A DNA stretch of 64,000 nt from Alphaproteobacteria bacterium (lineage in GTDB: Bacteria > Myxococcota_A > UBA796 > GCA-2862545): assembly GCA_020632955.1 (NCBI GenBank), contig JACKEO010000004.1, positions 248,001 through 312,000 on the forward strand, written 5' to 3'. Below, in pieces: positions 28,637 to 36,670 of the stretch (positions within the stretch are counted from its first letter, which is position 1; each line of letters starts with the position of its first letter). The position numbers and the translations under genes were made by a program. Under the pieces are notes generated by a model. It searched no databases, was not told the origin of the DNA, and worked only from the letters and a program-made list of their open reading frames with translations.

Positions 28637-29940
28637 CCGACCTCTTCGCGGCGCGCTCGCAGATGGCGCTGTCGCTGGGCTTCCACATCGTCTTCGCGGT
28701 GGTGGGCATGGGGATGCCGCTGCTGCTGGTGCTGTCGGAGGCCCTCTGGCTGCGCACCGGGGCCGCCGTGTGGCGGGAGCTCGCCCAGCGCTGGGCCAAG
28801 GGCACGGCGATCATGTTCGCGGTGGGGGCCGTGAGCGGCACCATCCTGTCCTTCGAGCTGGGCCTGCTCTGGCCGTCCTTCATGCAGTTCGCCGGCCCGA
28901 TGGTGTCGCTGCCCTTCTCGCTGGAGGGCTTCGCCTTCTTCCTCGAGGCCATCTTCCTCGGCATCGTGCTCTACGGCTGGGACCGGGTGTCGCCCCGCGC
29001 CCACTGGCTCGCCGGCGTGGGCGTGTGGCTGTCGGGCATGGCGTCCGGCGTGTTCGTGGTGAGCGCCAACGCCTGGATGAACGCGCCCACCGGCTACCAC
29101 CACACCGCCGACGGCCAGCTCGTGGTGGACCCGGTGGCGGCGATGCTCAACCCCGCCTTCGGCCCGCAGGCCCTGCACATGGCGATGGCGGCCCTGGTGT
29201 CCACGGCCTTCCTCGTGGCCGGCGTGCACGCCTGGTACCTGCTGCGCACGCCGCGCAACGCCTTCCACCGGGCCGGCTTCGCCCTGGCCCTCGTGGTGGC
29301 CACGATCACCGCCTTCCTGCAGCCGCTCACGGGCCACGAGGCGGCGGCCTTCGTCGCCGAGGCGCAGCCCACCAAGCTGGCGGCCGCCGAGGCCTGGTGG
29401 CCCACCGAGCGCCGGGCACCGCTCACGATCGGCGGCTGGCCCGACGAGGAGGCCGAGACCACGCGCTGGGCGCTGGAGATCCCCGGCCTGCTGTCGCTGC
29501 TGGCCTTCAGCGAGCTCGACGCCGAGGTGAAGGGCCTGGCCGAGGTGCCGCGCGACCTGCGTCCGCCCGTGGCCGTGGTGCACCTCGCCTACCAGGTGAT
29601 GCTCGGCCTGGGGATGGCCATGGTGGCGGGCGCGGGCCTCGCGTCGCTGCTGTGGGCCTGGCGACGCGAGCTGCCCACCGACCGCTGGGTGCTCTGGGGC
29701 TTCGTGCTCCTGGCGCCGGCGGGCCTGATCGCGGTGGAGGCGGGCTGGGTGGTCACCGAGGTGGGTCGGCAGCCGTGGGTGATCCAGGGGGTGCTGCGCA
29801 CGGCCGACGCGGTGACGCCGATGCCGGGCATCACGGTCACCTTCTGGCTGCACCTGGCGGTCTACCTGGTGCTGTCGGTGCTCACGCTGCTGCTGCTGCG
29901 CCGGCAGTTCCACCATGCCCCGTCGGCCGAGGAGGCCTGA
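28633..29940 (+). CDS. cydA: Cytochrome bd quinol oxidase subunit I
   Basis: Membrane subunit that oxidises quinol and carries hemes b558, b595 and d. GTG at 28633, preceded by GAGGAG, overlaps the upstream stop. 435 residues. His18 in LGFHIVF is the expected N-terminal heme ligand; GTILSFELGLLWPSFM and GHEAAAFVAEAQPTK (with the His/Glu pair) are conserved, as is VTEVGRQPWVIQG near the C-terminus. The Q-loop region is short, as in cyanide-insensitive-oxidase-type (short-loop) enzymes rather than the long E. coli form. Followed directly by cydB. Confidence 0.93.
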   Translation: MTDLFAARSQMALSLGFHIVFAVVGMGMPLLLVLSEALWLRTGAAVWRELAQRWAKGTAIMFAVGAVSGTILSFELGLLWPSFMQFAGPMVSLPFSLEGFAFFLEAIFLGIVLYGWDRVSPRAHWLAGVGVWLSGMASGVFVVSANAWMNAPTGYHHTADGQLVVDPVAAMLNPAFGPQALHMAMAALVSTAFLVAGVHAWYLLRTPRNAFHRAGFALALVVATITAFLQPLTGHEAAAFVAEAQPTKLAAAEAWWPTERRAPLTIGGWPDEEAETTRWALEIPGLLSLLAFSELDAEVKGLAEVPRDLRPPVAVVHLAYQVMLGLGMAMVAGAGLASLLWAWRRELPTDRWVLWGFVLLAPAGLIAVEAGWVVTEVGRQPWVIQGVLRTADAVTPMPGITVTFWLHLAVYLVLSVLTLLLLRRQFHHAPSAEEA

Positions 29941-29941
29941 G

Positions 29942-30955
29942 GTGACGCTGGAGCTCTACCTGGCGGGCCTGCTCCTCGCCGCGCTGGTCGCCTACGCCCT
30001 GCTCGCGGGCGCCGACTTCGGCGGGGGCATCTGGGACGCCCTGGCCACGGGCCCCACCGCGCGCCGGCAGCGCGAGGTGATCGCCCACGCCATCGGCCCC
30101 ATCTGGGAGGCGAACCACGTCTGGCTGATCGCGGTGCTGGTGCTGCTCTTCGCCTGCTTCCCGCTGGCCTACGCGGTGCTCGCCACCACCCTGCACATCC
30201 CCTTCACCCTGCTGCTGCTGGGCATCGTGCTGCGCGGCGCGGCCTTCGCCTTCCGCGCCTACGACACGCAGGCCACCGCCGTGCACCTGCGGTGGTCGCG
30301 CGCCTTCGCCCTGGGCAGCGTGCTCGCCCCCCTGATGCTCGGCATCTCGCTGGGCGCCGCCGTGAGCGGCCGCCTGCGCGTCGACGCCGAGGGTCACCCC
30401 ACCGTGGGCTTCGTGGAGGGCTGGTGGGCGCCCTTCCCGGTGGCGGTGGGCTGCTTCGTGGTGGCGGTCTTCGCCTTCCTGGCCGCGGTGTACCTCACGG
30501 TGGCGGCGGGCGAGGACGCCGAGCTGGCCGAGCGCTTCCGGGTCCGCGCCCTGGCCAGCGCGGTGGGCGTCACGGTGCTCGCCTGGGTGGTCTTCGCGCT
30601 CACGGGCGAGGGCGCGCCCCACCTGAGGGAAGGTCTGTGGTCGTCGTGGTGGGGTCCGCCCTTCCAGGTCGGCACCGCAGCCGTGGGCCTGGCCTGCCTC
30701 CACGCCCTGTGGACCCGACGCTACCTGCGCGCCCGCGCCCTGGCCGCGGCGCAGGTGGTTGCGGTGGTGGCAGGCTTCGGCGCCTCCCAGTTCCCCCACC
30801 TCGTCTACCCCGACATCACTTTCGCGCGGGCCGCCGCACCCCCCGAGGTGCTGCAGACCGTGGCCGTGACGATGACCGTGGGCCTCGTGCTGATCGCCCC
30901 CGCCTACGCCTGGCTGCTGCGGGTGTTCGGGCCCGGAGCCACCCCGCGGGCGTGA
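29942..30955 (+). CDS. cydB: Cytochrome bd quinol oxidase subunit II
   Basis: 337 residues from the GTG at 29942, one base after the cydA stop and with GGAGG inside the end of cydA. The first helix contains YALLAGADFGGGIWD, the family signature, followed by IGPIWEANHVWLIAVLVLLF and further helices to ITVGL-like C-terminal spans. It stabilises the heme-bearing subunit I in the high-affinity terminal oxidase used under low oxygen. No cydX-like small gene or cydCD follows in this window. Confidence 0.93.
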   Translation: MTLELYLAGLLLAALVAYALLAGADFGGGIWDALATGPTARRQREVIAHAIGPIWEANHVWLIAVLVLLFACFPLAYAVLATTLHIPFTLLLLGIVLRGAAFAFRAYDTQATAVHLRWSRAFALGSVLAPLMLGISLGAAVSGRLRVDAEGHPTVGFVEGWWAPFPVAVGCFVVAVFAFLAAVYLTVAAGEDAELAERFRVRALASAVGVTVLAWVVFALTGEGAPHLREGLWSSWWGPPFQVGTAAVGLACLHALWTRRYLRARALAAAQVVAVVAGFGASQFPHLVYPDITFARAAAPPEVLQTVAVTMTVGLVLIAPAYAWLLRVFGPGATPRA

Positions 30956-31042
30956 GGGCGCGCCGGAAGCGCAGGCGGCGTGGTGGTCCGGGCGGGCGCG
31001 GGGGGCGGTACGCAAGCGCACGCGCCAGGGTACGATGCCGCC

Positions 31043-31585
31043 ATGTCCGCCGTGGAACACCGCTACTGGAGCGAGGCCGAGTTCCTCGAACGCCCGACCG
31101 CGCTCGCCTTCGCCGAGCTGGTCGACGGCGAGGTGGTGGTGACGCCCTCGCCCTCGTGGTGGCACGGCGGCCTCTGCGAGCGGCTGGGCCACGCCTTCCG
31201 GCTGTGGGCCGACGCCCAGCCCCACCGCTGGCACGTGCGGCACGCCCCGCTCGATCTGCACCTGGGCCCCGATCGCGTCGTGCAGCCCGATCTCGCCTTG
31301 TTCCAGGGCGACATCCCCTGGGACGAGCCGCGCCCGCTCCGCCGGCTGCCACGGCTGGTGGTGGAGGTGGCCTCGCCATCCACGGCCGACCACGATCGGC
31401 GCACCAAGCGCCTGCTGTACGCGGCGGCCGGCGTGCCGGAGCTCTGGCTGGTGGACCCGGAGGGCGTGGTGGAGGTGTTCACGGGCGCCGCGTTGGGGCA
31501 TCGTGAAGTGGAGGCCACGCGCCTCGCCGCCCGCACGGTGCCCGGCCTCGAGGTGGATCTCCGGGCGCTGTTCGACCGCGGGTAG
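31043..31585 (+). CDS. Uma2-family putative endonuclease (DUF820)
   Basis: 180 residues from the ATG at 31043. The restriction-endonuclease-like core is visible: an acidic residue in FAELVDGEVVVTPSP, VVQPDLALF, LVVEVASPST and RRTKRLLYAAAGVPELWLVDPE, i.e. the D...ExK-like set of Uma2 proteins. These are abundant in cyanobacteria and some environmental phyla, often as lone genes; physiological role is unknown and nuclease activity is inferred only from fold. No partner gene is apparent here. It lies 87 bp after cydB. Confidence 0.85.
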   Translation: MSAVEHRYWSEAEFLERPTALAFAELVDGEVVVTPSPSWWHGGLCERLGHAFRLWADAQPHRWHVRHAPLDLHLGPDRVVQPDLALFQGDIPWDEPRPLRRLPRLVVEVASPSTADHDRRTKRLLYAAAGVPELWLVDPEGVVEVFTGAALGHREVEATRLAARTVPGLEVDLRALFDRG

Positions 31586-31643
31586 CGCCCCGGGCCCGCG
31601 CGGCAGGGCCCCGCGATACCTCGCGCCGCTCCCCCGGAGCGCC

Positions 31644-32522
31644 ATGCGCCGCGGCATCGTCGACATGCTCCTCGCCGTGGTGGCCTTCACGCTGATGCTG
31701 GCCGCGGTGAAGGTGGCCGGCCGCGCGGTGACCCCGGTGGAGATCGTGGTGTGGCGCGGGGTGATCGGGAGCACGGTGCTGCTGCCCGTGGCATGGTCGC
31801 GGGGCCTGCGGGTGCAGCGACCGCGCCTCCTGCTGCTGCGGACCGTGCTCGGTGCCGCCGCGATGGTCTGCTGGTTCACCGCCATCCAGGGCCTGTCGCT
31901 CGCCGAGACCAACCTCATCGGCAAGGTGCAGCCACTGATCATCGCGGTGGCGGCGCCGCTGCTGCTGGGCGCCGGCGAGAAGCCCGACACGGGCGTGTGG
32001 GTGGCGCTGGCGCTGGGCTCGGCGGGCTGCGGGGTGCTGCTGGCGCCCGACGCCTGGTCGGGCTCGGTGCACGGTCTCTGGGCGGTGGGGGCCGCCGTCT
32101 TCGCCGCCGCCGCCCACCTCACGCTGCGGGTGCTGGGCCGCGAGCACGCACCGCTGGTGATCGTGTGGTGGTTCCAGGTGGGCACCAGCCTGCTGGTGTG
32201 GACCGGCGGCAGCCTGGCGCGTGGCCAGCCCCTGCCGCTGCCGCCGCTCGAGGTGGTGCCGATGCTGCTCGCGGTGGCGGCGTGTGCCACGGCCGGCCAG
32301 CTCTTCATGACCCGCGCCTACCGCCAGGAGCAGGCCGCCGCCGTGGCCACCACCAGCTACGCCGGGCCCGTGGTGAGCGTGATCGTGGACCTCGTGCTCT
32401 TCGGCGCCGTGCCCGGCTGGACCACCCTGGCCGGCGGCGCGCTGGTGGTGGGGGCGGGGTGGATCCTGCTCACGGGCCGCCTGCCCTTCGTGCGTCGCGT
32501 GCCGCCGGTGGTGGGATCGTAG
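31644..32522 (+). CDS. EamA/DMT-superfamily membrane transporter
   Basis: 292 residues from the ATG at 31644, preceded by CCCGGAGCGCC. About ten hydrophobic segments in two homologous EamA halves. The first half has TPVEIVVWRGVIGS and FTAIQGLSLAETNLIGKVQPLIIAV; the second has GQLFMTRAYRQEQAAAVATTSYAGPVVSVI, the typical motif at the end of the repeat. Exporters of this type move amino acids, nucleosides or other metabolites out of the cell; substrate unknown. It converges on the patatin gene with three bases between the stops. Confidence 0.85.
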   Translation: MRRGIVDMLLAVVAFTLMLAAVKVAGRAVTPVEIVVWRGVIGSTVLLPVAWSRGLRVQRPRLLLLRTVLGAAAMVCWFTAIQGLSLAETNLIGKVQPLIIAVAAPLLLGAGEKPDTGVWVALALGSAGCGVLLAPDAWSGSVHGLWAVGAAVFAAAAHLTLRVLGREHAPLVIVWWFQVGTSLLVWTGGSLARGQPLPLPPLEVVPMLLAVAACATAGQLFMTRAYRQEQAAAVATTSYAGPVVSVIVDLVLFGAVPGWTTLAGGALVVGAGWILLTGRLPFVRRVPPVVGS

Positions 32523-32525
32523 CGG

Positions 32526-34865
32526 CTAGAACGGCACGCGCAGGCCCAGCGACACGTCCACCACCACCCGGCCGGTGAGCCCGTCGAGCGCCGCCACGTC
32601 GAAGCCCGGCGACGCCTCCTGGGCCACGATGCCGCCCGCACCCAGGGTGCCGTAGATCCACTCGAGCGCCACCAGGTGCACCCCGGCCGACAGCGCGTGC
32701 CGGATGCCCACCAGCCGGCCGTCGAAGGCCACGGGCAGCTGGGTGCCGTAGGCCACCCAGGGCTCCACCGAGAAGAAGGCCGACCGCATGGGCGTGGCCT
32801 CCAGACGCACGAAGGGCGTGGGCTGGATGGTGCCCACCCGCGAGCCTCCGAGGTCGTCGGTCTGCCGACCCAGCTCCAGCACCTTCAGGCCCACCACCGG
32901 GCGCAGCCACCGACCGGCACCCACGCCCAGCCCGGCCTCGATCCCCCAGCCCAGGTGCAGGCCCACGAAGGGAAGCACGCGGGGCGGCCGGTAGGCGTAG
33001 CTGTTGGCCGCGAGGCGAGCGCCGGCGAGCACGAGCAGCGAGCTGCGGCCCTGGCGCGCGGCCATCCGGTGGGAGGCACGGAGGAGGAAGTCGCGGATCT
33101 GGCGCGCGATGTCGTCGCCGTCGCCGCTGTGGCGCAGGGACTGCCAGCGGAAGCCGTTCGCGTCGAGCAGGGCCACCCAGGTGTCGAACTGCACGTCGGG
33201 CCGCGGGTCGTAGTGCACCGACTCCGTCCAGCGGCGGAAGGCCGTGGCCGTGCGCAGCAGGGGGACGAGGTTGCCGCGCGCGAGGCGGTCGGCGGTGCCG
33301 GTGCGGTCGAAGCGGGCGCACGCCACGGGCTCCTCCACCCGGACCTGCTCGCGGGTGAAGCCCTCGCTCGCCCGATCCCAGGCCACGAAGCAGGCGTGCA
33401 GATCGCTGTCGATGCCGGTGCCGGGCGCCAGCGCCGCGTCGATCGCCGGGTCGATGCGCGCGAGCTCCGCGCGGGCCTCCAGCATGCCGAGGTGGAAGTC
33501 GAAGATCCGGAAGTCCTCCTCGAACAGGCCCATGAAGGCGCCGGCCCACTGGCTCGCCGGGATCGTGCGTCGACCCGGCAGCAGCAGGCGGTCGCGCACC
33601 ACCCCGTCGGCGTCGGGCTCGGTGGGGCTGCGCATCAGATCGGGGTCGTCGTCGAGCGCCTGGAGGAGCTCGGCGTCCTGGGTGGACTTCACGTAGCTGC
33701 GCGCGAGCGCCATCCCGAGCTGCACGGCGTTGGGCTGGAAGTGGGCGCTGTACGACCGCGTGCCGCCGCGACGCTGCCAGTTCTCGACGTCGGGATCGAC
33801 CACGAGGAAGCTGCGCCAGGGCCGCTCCGCACGGCCCTCCCACGCGCGCCACTGCGCCACGGTCTTCGCCAGCCGCACCGGCAGGTTCTCGAGGAGGCCA
33901 CCGTCCACGAAGCGCGCGCGGGTGGTGCGGAAGGAGCTCTCGAGCGTGCCGTCCAGCCGCCACTCCCGGTGGGGGACGGCCACCTCCGAGAAGGCGAAAG
34001 GGAAGCCCGACGACGCGGCGAGCACCGCCGCCACGTCCTCGAAGGGCAGCGGCTCGCCGGGGGCGCCGTGCCCGAGGTGCAGGTAGAGCGGGCGGGCAGG
34101 CGACGGCGCCCCGTCCGAGGCCACGGGCACCACGGGCGTGAAGACGGGTCCGCCGGCGGCCGTCCGCTGGAAGCGCACGACGATCTTCTCGGTCTGGCGC
34201 GACGCGGTGATCTCGCCGAAGGTGGCCGACCGCATGGGCACCTCCCGCGCCCGGAGCCGCGAGATCACGAAGCCCAGGTCGAGCTCGCAGGGGCGGTCGA
34301 GCCAGCCGGCGGGATCCTCGAGCACCGCCCGCACCTGCTCCACCGCCTCGTCGAAGGGCTGGCGCGACAGGGCGTGGGTGGCGCCCGTCTCGCGCCGCCG
34401 GAAGGCGTTCCACGGGTCCTCGCTGCGCCCCAGGGGGTCCACGTGCACCCGGGTCCACGCCCAGAACAGGCTCTGCTCGGGATCGTCCACCGGCGCCCGG
34501 CAGCTCGAGACCGCGGCGAGCAGGGTGTTGAGCGCACCAGCGGAGGCGCCCGTGACCACGTCGTAGGCCGCACCGCCGTCCTCGGCGTGCAGGGCCTGGA
34601 GCGCGTGCGTGGCGGCGTACAGGTAGCCGGCCTCGTAGGTGCCGAGGGAGGCGCCGCCGCGGATCACGAGGGCCACGGGGCGGTCGCGGAGCATGCCGAC
34701 GAAGCCCGGCGGGAGCACCTCCGGCGGCCCGTCGGCCACCGCGGGGAGGACCAGCGGCCCCTCCTCCACCACGGGACGCTGCACCGCGTCCTCGTCCGTC
34801 TCCTGCGCGACCCCGGGCGAGGTCCACGCGAGCCCGAGCACCACACCCCACGCCCGCACACGCAT
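32526..34865 (-). CDS. Patatin-like phospholipase with a probable C-terminal outer-membrane barrel
   Basis: 779 residues. Signal peptide MRVRAWGVVLGLAWTSPGVAQ, then a patatin domain with the glycine-rich oxyanion loop VIRGGASLGTYEAG (68-80), the nucleophile GASAG (Ser108), a typical AASSGFPFAF segment and the catalytic DGG (Asp321) in FVDGGLLENLPV. From about residue 600 the chain alternates polar and hydrophobic residues (FVGLHLGWGIEAGLGVGAGRW) and ends with VSLGLRVPF; a terminal Phe is typical of outer-membrane barrels. This is the order of type Vd autotransporter lipases such as PlpD. The barrel is inferred from pattern only. A phospholipase acting at or outside the outer membrane is the likely role. 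Confidence 0.8.
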   Translation of the reverse strand: MRVRAWGVVLGLAWTSPGVAQETDEDAVQRPVVEEGPLVLPAVADGPPEVLPPGFVGMLRDRPVALVIRGGASLGTYEAGYLYAATHALQALHAEDGGAAYDVVTGASAGALNTLLAAVSSCRAPVDDPEQSLFWAWTRVHVDPLGRSEDPWNAFRRRETGATHALSRQPFDEAVEQVRAVLEDPAGWLDRPCELDLGFVISRLRAREVPMRSATFGEITASRQTEKIVVRFQRTAAGGPVFTPVVPVASDGAPSPARPLYLHLGHGAPGEPLPFEDVAAVLAASSGFPFAFSEVAVPHREWRLDGTLESSFRTTRARFVDGGLLENLPVRLAKTVAQWRAWEGRAERPWRSFLVVDPDVENWQRRGGTRSYSAHFQPNAVQLGMALARSYVKSTQDAELLQALDDDPDLMRSPTEPDADGVVRDRLLLPGRRTIPASQWAGAFMGLFEEDFRIFDFHLGMLEARAELARIDPAIDAALAPGTGIDSDLHACFVAWDRASEGFTREQVRVEEPVACARFDRTGTADRLARGNLVPLLRTATAFRRWTESVHYDPRPDVQFDTWVALLDANGFRWQSLRHSGDGDDIARQIRDFLLRASHRMAARQGRSSLLVLAGARLAANSYAYRPPRVLPFVGLHLGWGIEAGLGVGAGRWLRPVVGLKVLELGRQTDDLGGSRVGTIQPTPFVRLEATPMRSAFFSVEPWVAYGTQLPVAFDGRLVGIRHALSAGVHLVALEWIYGTLGAGGIVAQEASPGFDVAALDGLTGRVVVDVSLGLRVPF

Positions 34866-34966
34866 CCTCGACCCCGACGGCGCCTCCTTCCTAGCACGCC
34901 CCGCGACCCGACGGGCACGGGGCCCTTGCGCGGCGGCGCCGGTCCGCCTAGGGTGGCGGAGCGATC

Positions 34967-34980
34967 TGAACCGTCGTTCA
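34967..34980 (+). promoter_or_regulatory. Palindromic operator TGAAC-4nt-GTTCA upstream of the TetR gene
   Basis: Perfect 5-bp inverted repeat around CGTC, 21 bases upstream of the TetR-family start codon. Position, symmetry and the T/A-rich flank in GC-rich DNA fit an autoregulatory TetR operator; the downstream methyltransferase gene would be controlled with it. Confidence 0.6.
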
Positions 34981-35001
34981 TTTGGCCGAACTGGAAGTCA
35001 C

Positions 35002-35649
35002 ATGACGCCCCGCAGCCTCCGCGAGGTCCGCCAGGATGCCTACCGCGACCTGATCCTGGAGGCGGCCGAGCCCGTGTTCGCCGACCATGGCTACGAGGCG
35101 GCGCGGGTGCAGGAGATCGCCGCGGCCACCGGCGCCTCCGTGGGCACGATCTACGGGGTGTTCGGCAGCAAGGCCGAGCTCTTCGGCACCGTGCTCACCC
35201 ACCGGCTGCCCCGCCTGCTCGAGGTGGCCCACGCGGGCTCTGCTGGCGCCACCTGCGCGCTCGAGCGCATCCTCGACGGCCTCGACGCCACCCTGCGCTT
35301 CGTGCTCGCCCACCCGGCCTGGCTGCGCATCCACCTGGGCGACCACGCCTGGGGCCTCGGCCCGGTGCGCGCCGACCGCGACCAGCTCGCCGCCTGGCGC
35401 CAGGGCGTGGGCCTCGCCGCCCAGCTGCTCGGCGAGGCGATGGACGACGGCCACGTGGTGCGCGCCGACCCGCTGCTGCTGGCCCGCATGGTGCTCGCGG
35501 GGCTGCAGGTCCACCTCGCCGACTGGGTGGAGCAGGGCGGCGACGAGCCCGCCGACACGCTGGTCCCCCGCCTGCGCGCCCTCTTCCTCGCTCTCTACGG
35601 CACGCCGGCTGCGCCCGTGCCCCTCCTGCCCCGCCCGAGGTCCCCATGA
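35002..35649 (+). CDS. TetR-family transcriptional regulator
   Basis: 215 residues from the ATG at 35002. The N-terminal HTH is clear: ILEAAEPVFADHGYEAARVQEIAAATGASVGTIYGVFGSK, followed by AELFGTVL. The C-terminal ligand domain is Ala/Leu-rich, with several Trp. A palindrome lies just upstream of the start. Its stop overlaps the start of the methyltransferase gene (ATGA), so the two are translationally coupled and the regulator probably senses a substrate or product of that enzyme, such as a sterol, or a related lipid. Confidence 0.9.
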   Translation: MTPRSLREVRQDAYRDLILEAAEPVFADHGYEAARVQEIAAATGASVGTIYGVFGSKAELFGTVLTHRLPRLLEVAHAGSAGATCALERILDGLDATLRFVLAHPAWLRIHLGDHAWGLGPVRADRDQLAAWRQGVGLAAQLLGEAMDDGHVVRADPLLLARMVLAGLQVHLADWVEQGGDEPADTLVPRLRALFLALYGTPAAPVPLLPRPRSP

Positions 35650-36662
35650 GCCGCCCCAGCCTCTCGGACGCCGCCACCACCGGCGTCGCCGCCGATCGCG
35701 TCGACCAGGTGGTGGGCGACTACCGCGCCCTCTTCGCCGAGGGCGCCGACGACCAGCGCACCTCCGGCTACACCGCGATGGTCGACGCCTACTACGACCT
35801 CGTCACCGACTTCTACGAGTACGGCTGGGGCCAGTCCTTCCACTTCGGGGCCCGGCGACGCGGCGAGAGCTTCGACGCCTCGCTGCGCCGCCACGAGCAC
35901 TACCTGGCGCTGCGCATGGGCCTGCGCCCCGGGCAGCGCGTGCTCGACGTGGGCTGCGGCGTGGGCGGGCCCATGCGCCACATCGCCCACTTCAGCGGCG
36001 CGTCGATCACGGGCATCAACCACAACGACTACCAGATCGAGCGTGGCACCCGGCACAACGAGGCCGCCGGCCTCGCCGACCGCTGCAGCTTCGCGAAGGG
36101 CGACTTCATGGCGATGCCCTTCGACGACGCCAGCTTCGACGCGGCCTACGCCATCGAGGCCACCTGCCACGCCCCCGACCGTCGCGGCGTCTTCGGGGAG
36201 GTCTTCCGCGTGCTGCGGCCCGGCAGCTGGTTCGCCGGCTACGAGTGGTGCCTCACCGACCGCTACGACGGCAGCCCCGAGCACCGCCGCCTCGCCCACG
36301 GCATCGAGGAGGGCGACGCCCTGCCGGAGCTGCAGCACACCTCGGTGATCGACGCGGCCCTGCGCGAGGTGGGCTTCGAGCTGGCCGAGACCCGCGATCT
36401 GGTCGACGACTGCGACCCCGAGACCCCCTGGTACCTGCCCCTGGCGGGCGAGCTGTCGGTGCAGGGCATCCCTCGCACCCGGGCCGGGCGGGTGCTGAGC
36501 CACACCGCCGTGCGCGTGATGGAGACCCTGCGCCTCGCCCCGAAGGGCGCCACGCAGGTGAGCGAGGTGCTCAACCTCGCCGCCGACGCCCTCGTGGGCG
36601 CCGGCCGCCTCGGCATCTTCACGCCGATGTACTTCTTCCTGGCCCGCAAGCCCGAGACCTGA
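35646..36662 (+). CDS. Sterol C-24 methyltransferase-like (ERG6-type) SAM methyltransferase
   Basis: 338 residues. It carries the signature set of sterol methyltransferases, not only a generic SAM fold. YEYGWGQSFHF (57-67) matches the region-I sterol-binding motif, LDVGCGVGGP (100-109) is SAM motif I, and IEATCHAPDR (170-179) and YEWCLTDRYD follow the Erg6 order. The C-terminus GIFTPMYFFLARKP matches the eukaryotic consensus ending. It would transfer methyl from SAM to the C-24 side-chain double bond of a sterol, or to a related tocopherol/hopanoid-like acceptor. No other sterol genes (squalene epoxidase, oxidosqualene cyclase) lie in this window. Overlaps the TetR gene by four bases. Confidence 0.8.
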   Translation: MSRPSLSDAATTGVAADRVDQVVGDYRALFAEGADDQRTSGYTAMVDAYYDLVTDFYEYGWGQSFHFGARRRGESFDASLRRHEHYLALRMGLRPGQRVLDVGCGVGGPMRHIAHFSGASITGINHNDYQIERGTRHNEAAGLADRCSFAKGDFMAMPFDDASFDAAYAIEATCHAPDRRGVFGEVFRVLRPGSWFAGYEWCLTDRYDGSPEHRRLAHGIEEGDALPELQHTSVIDAALREVGFELAETRDLVDDCDPETPWYLPLAGELSVQGIPRTRAGRVLSHTAVRVMETLRLAPKGATQVSEVLNLAADALVGAGRLGIFTPMYFFLARKPET

Positions 36663-36670
36663 GCACCGCC

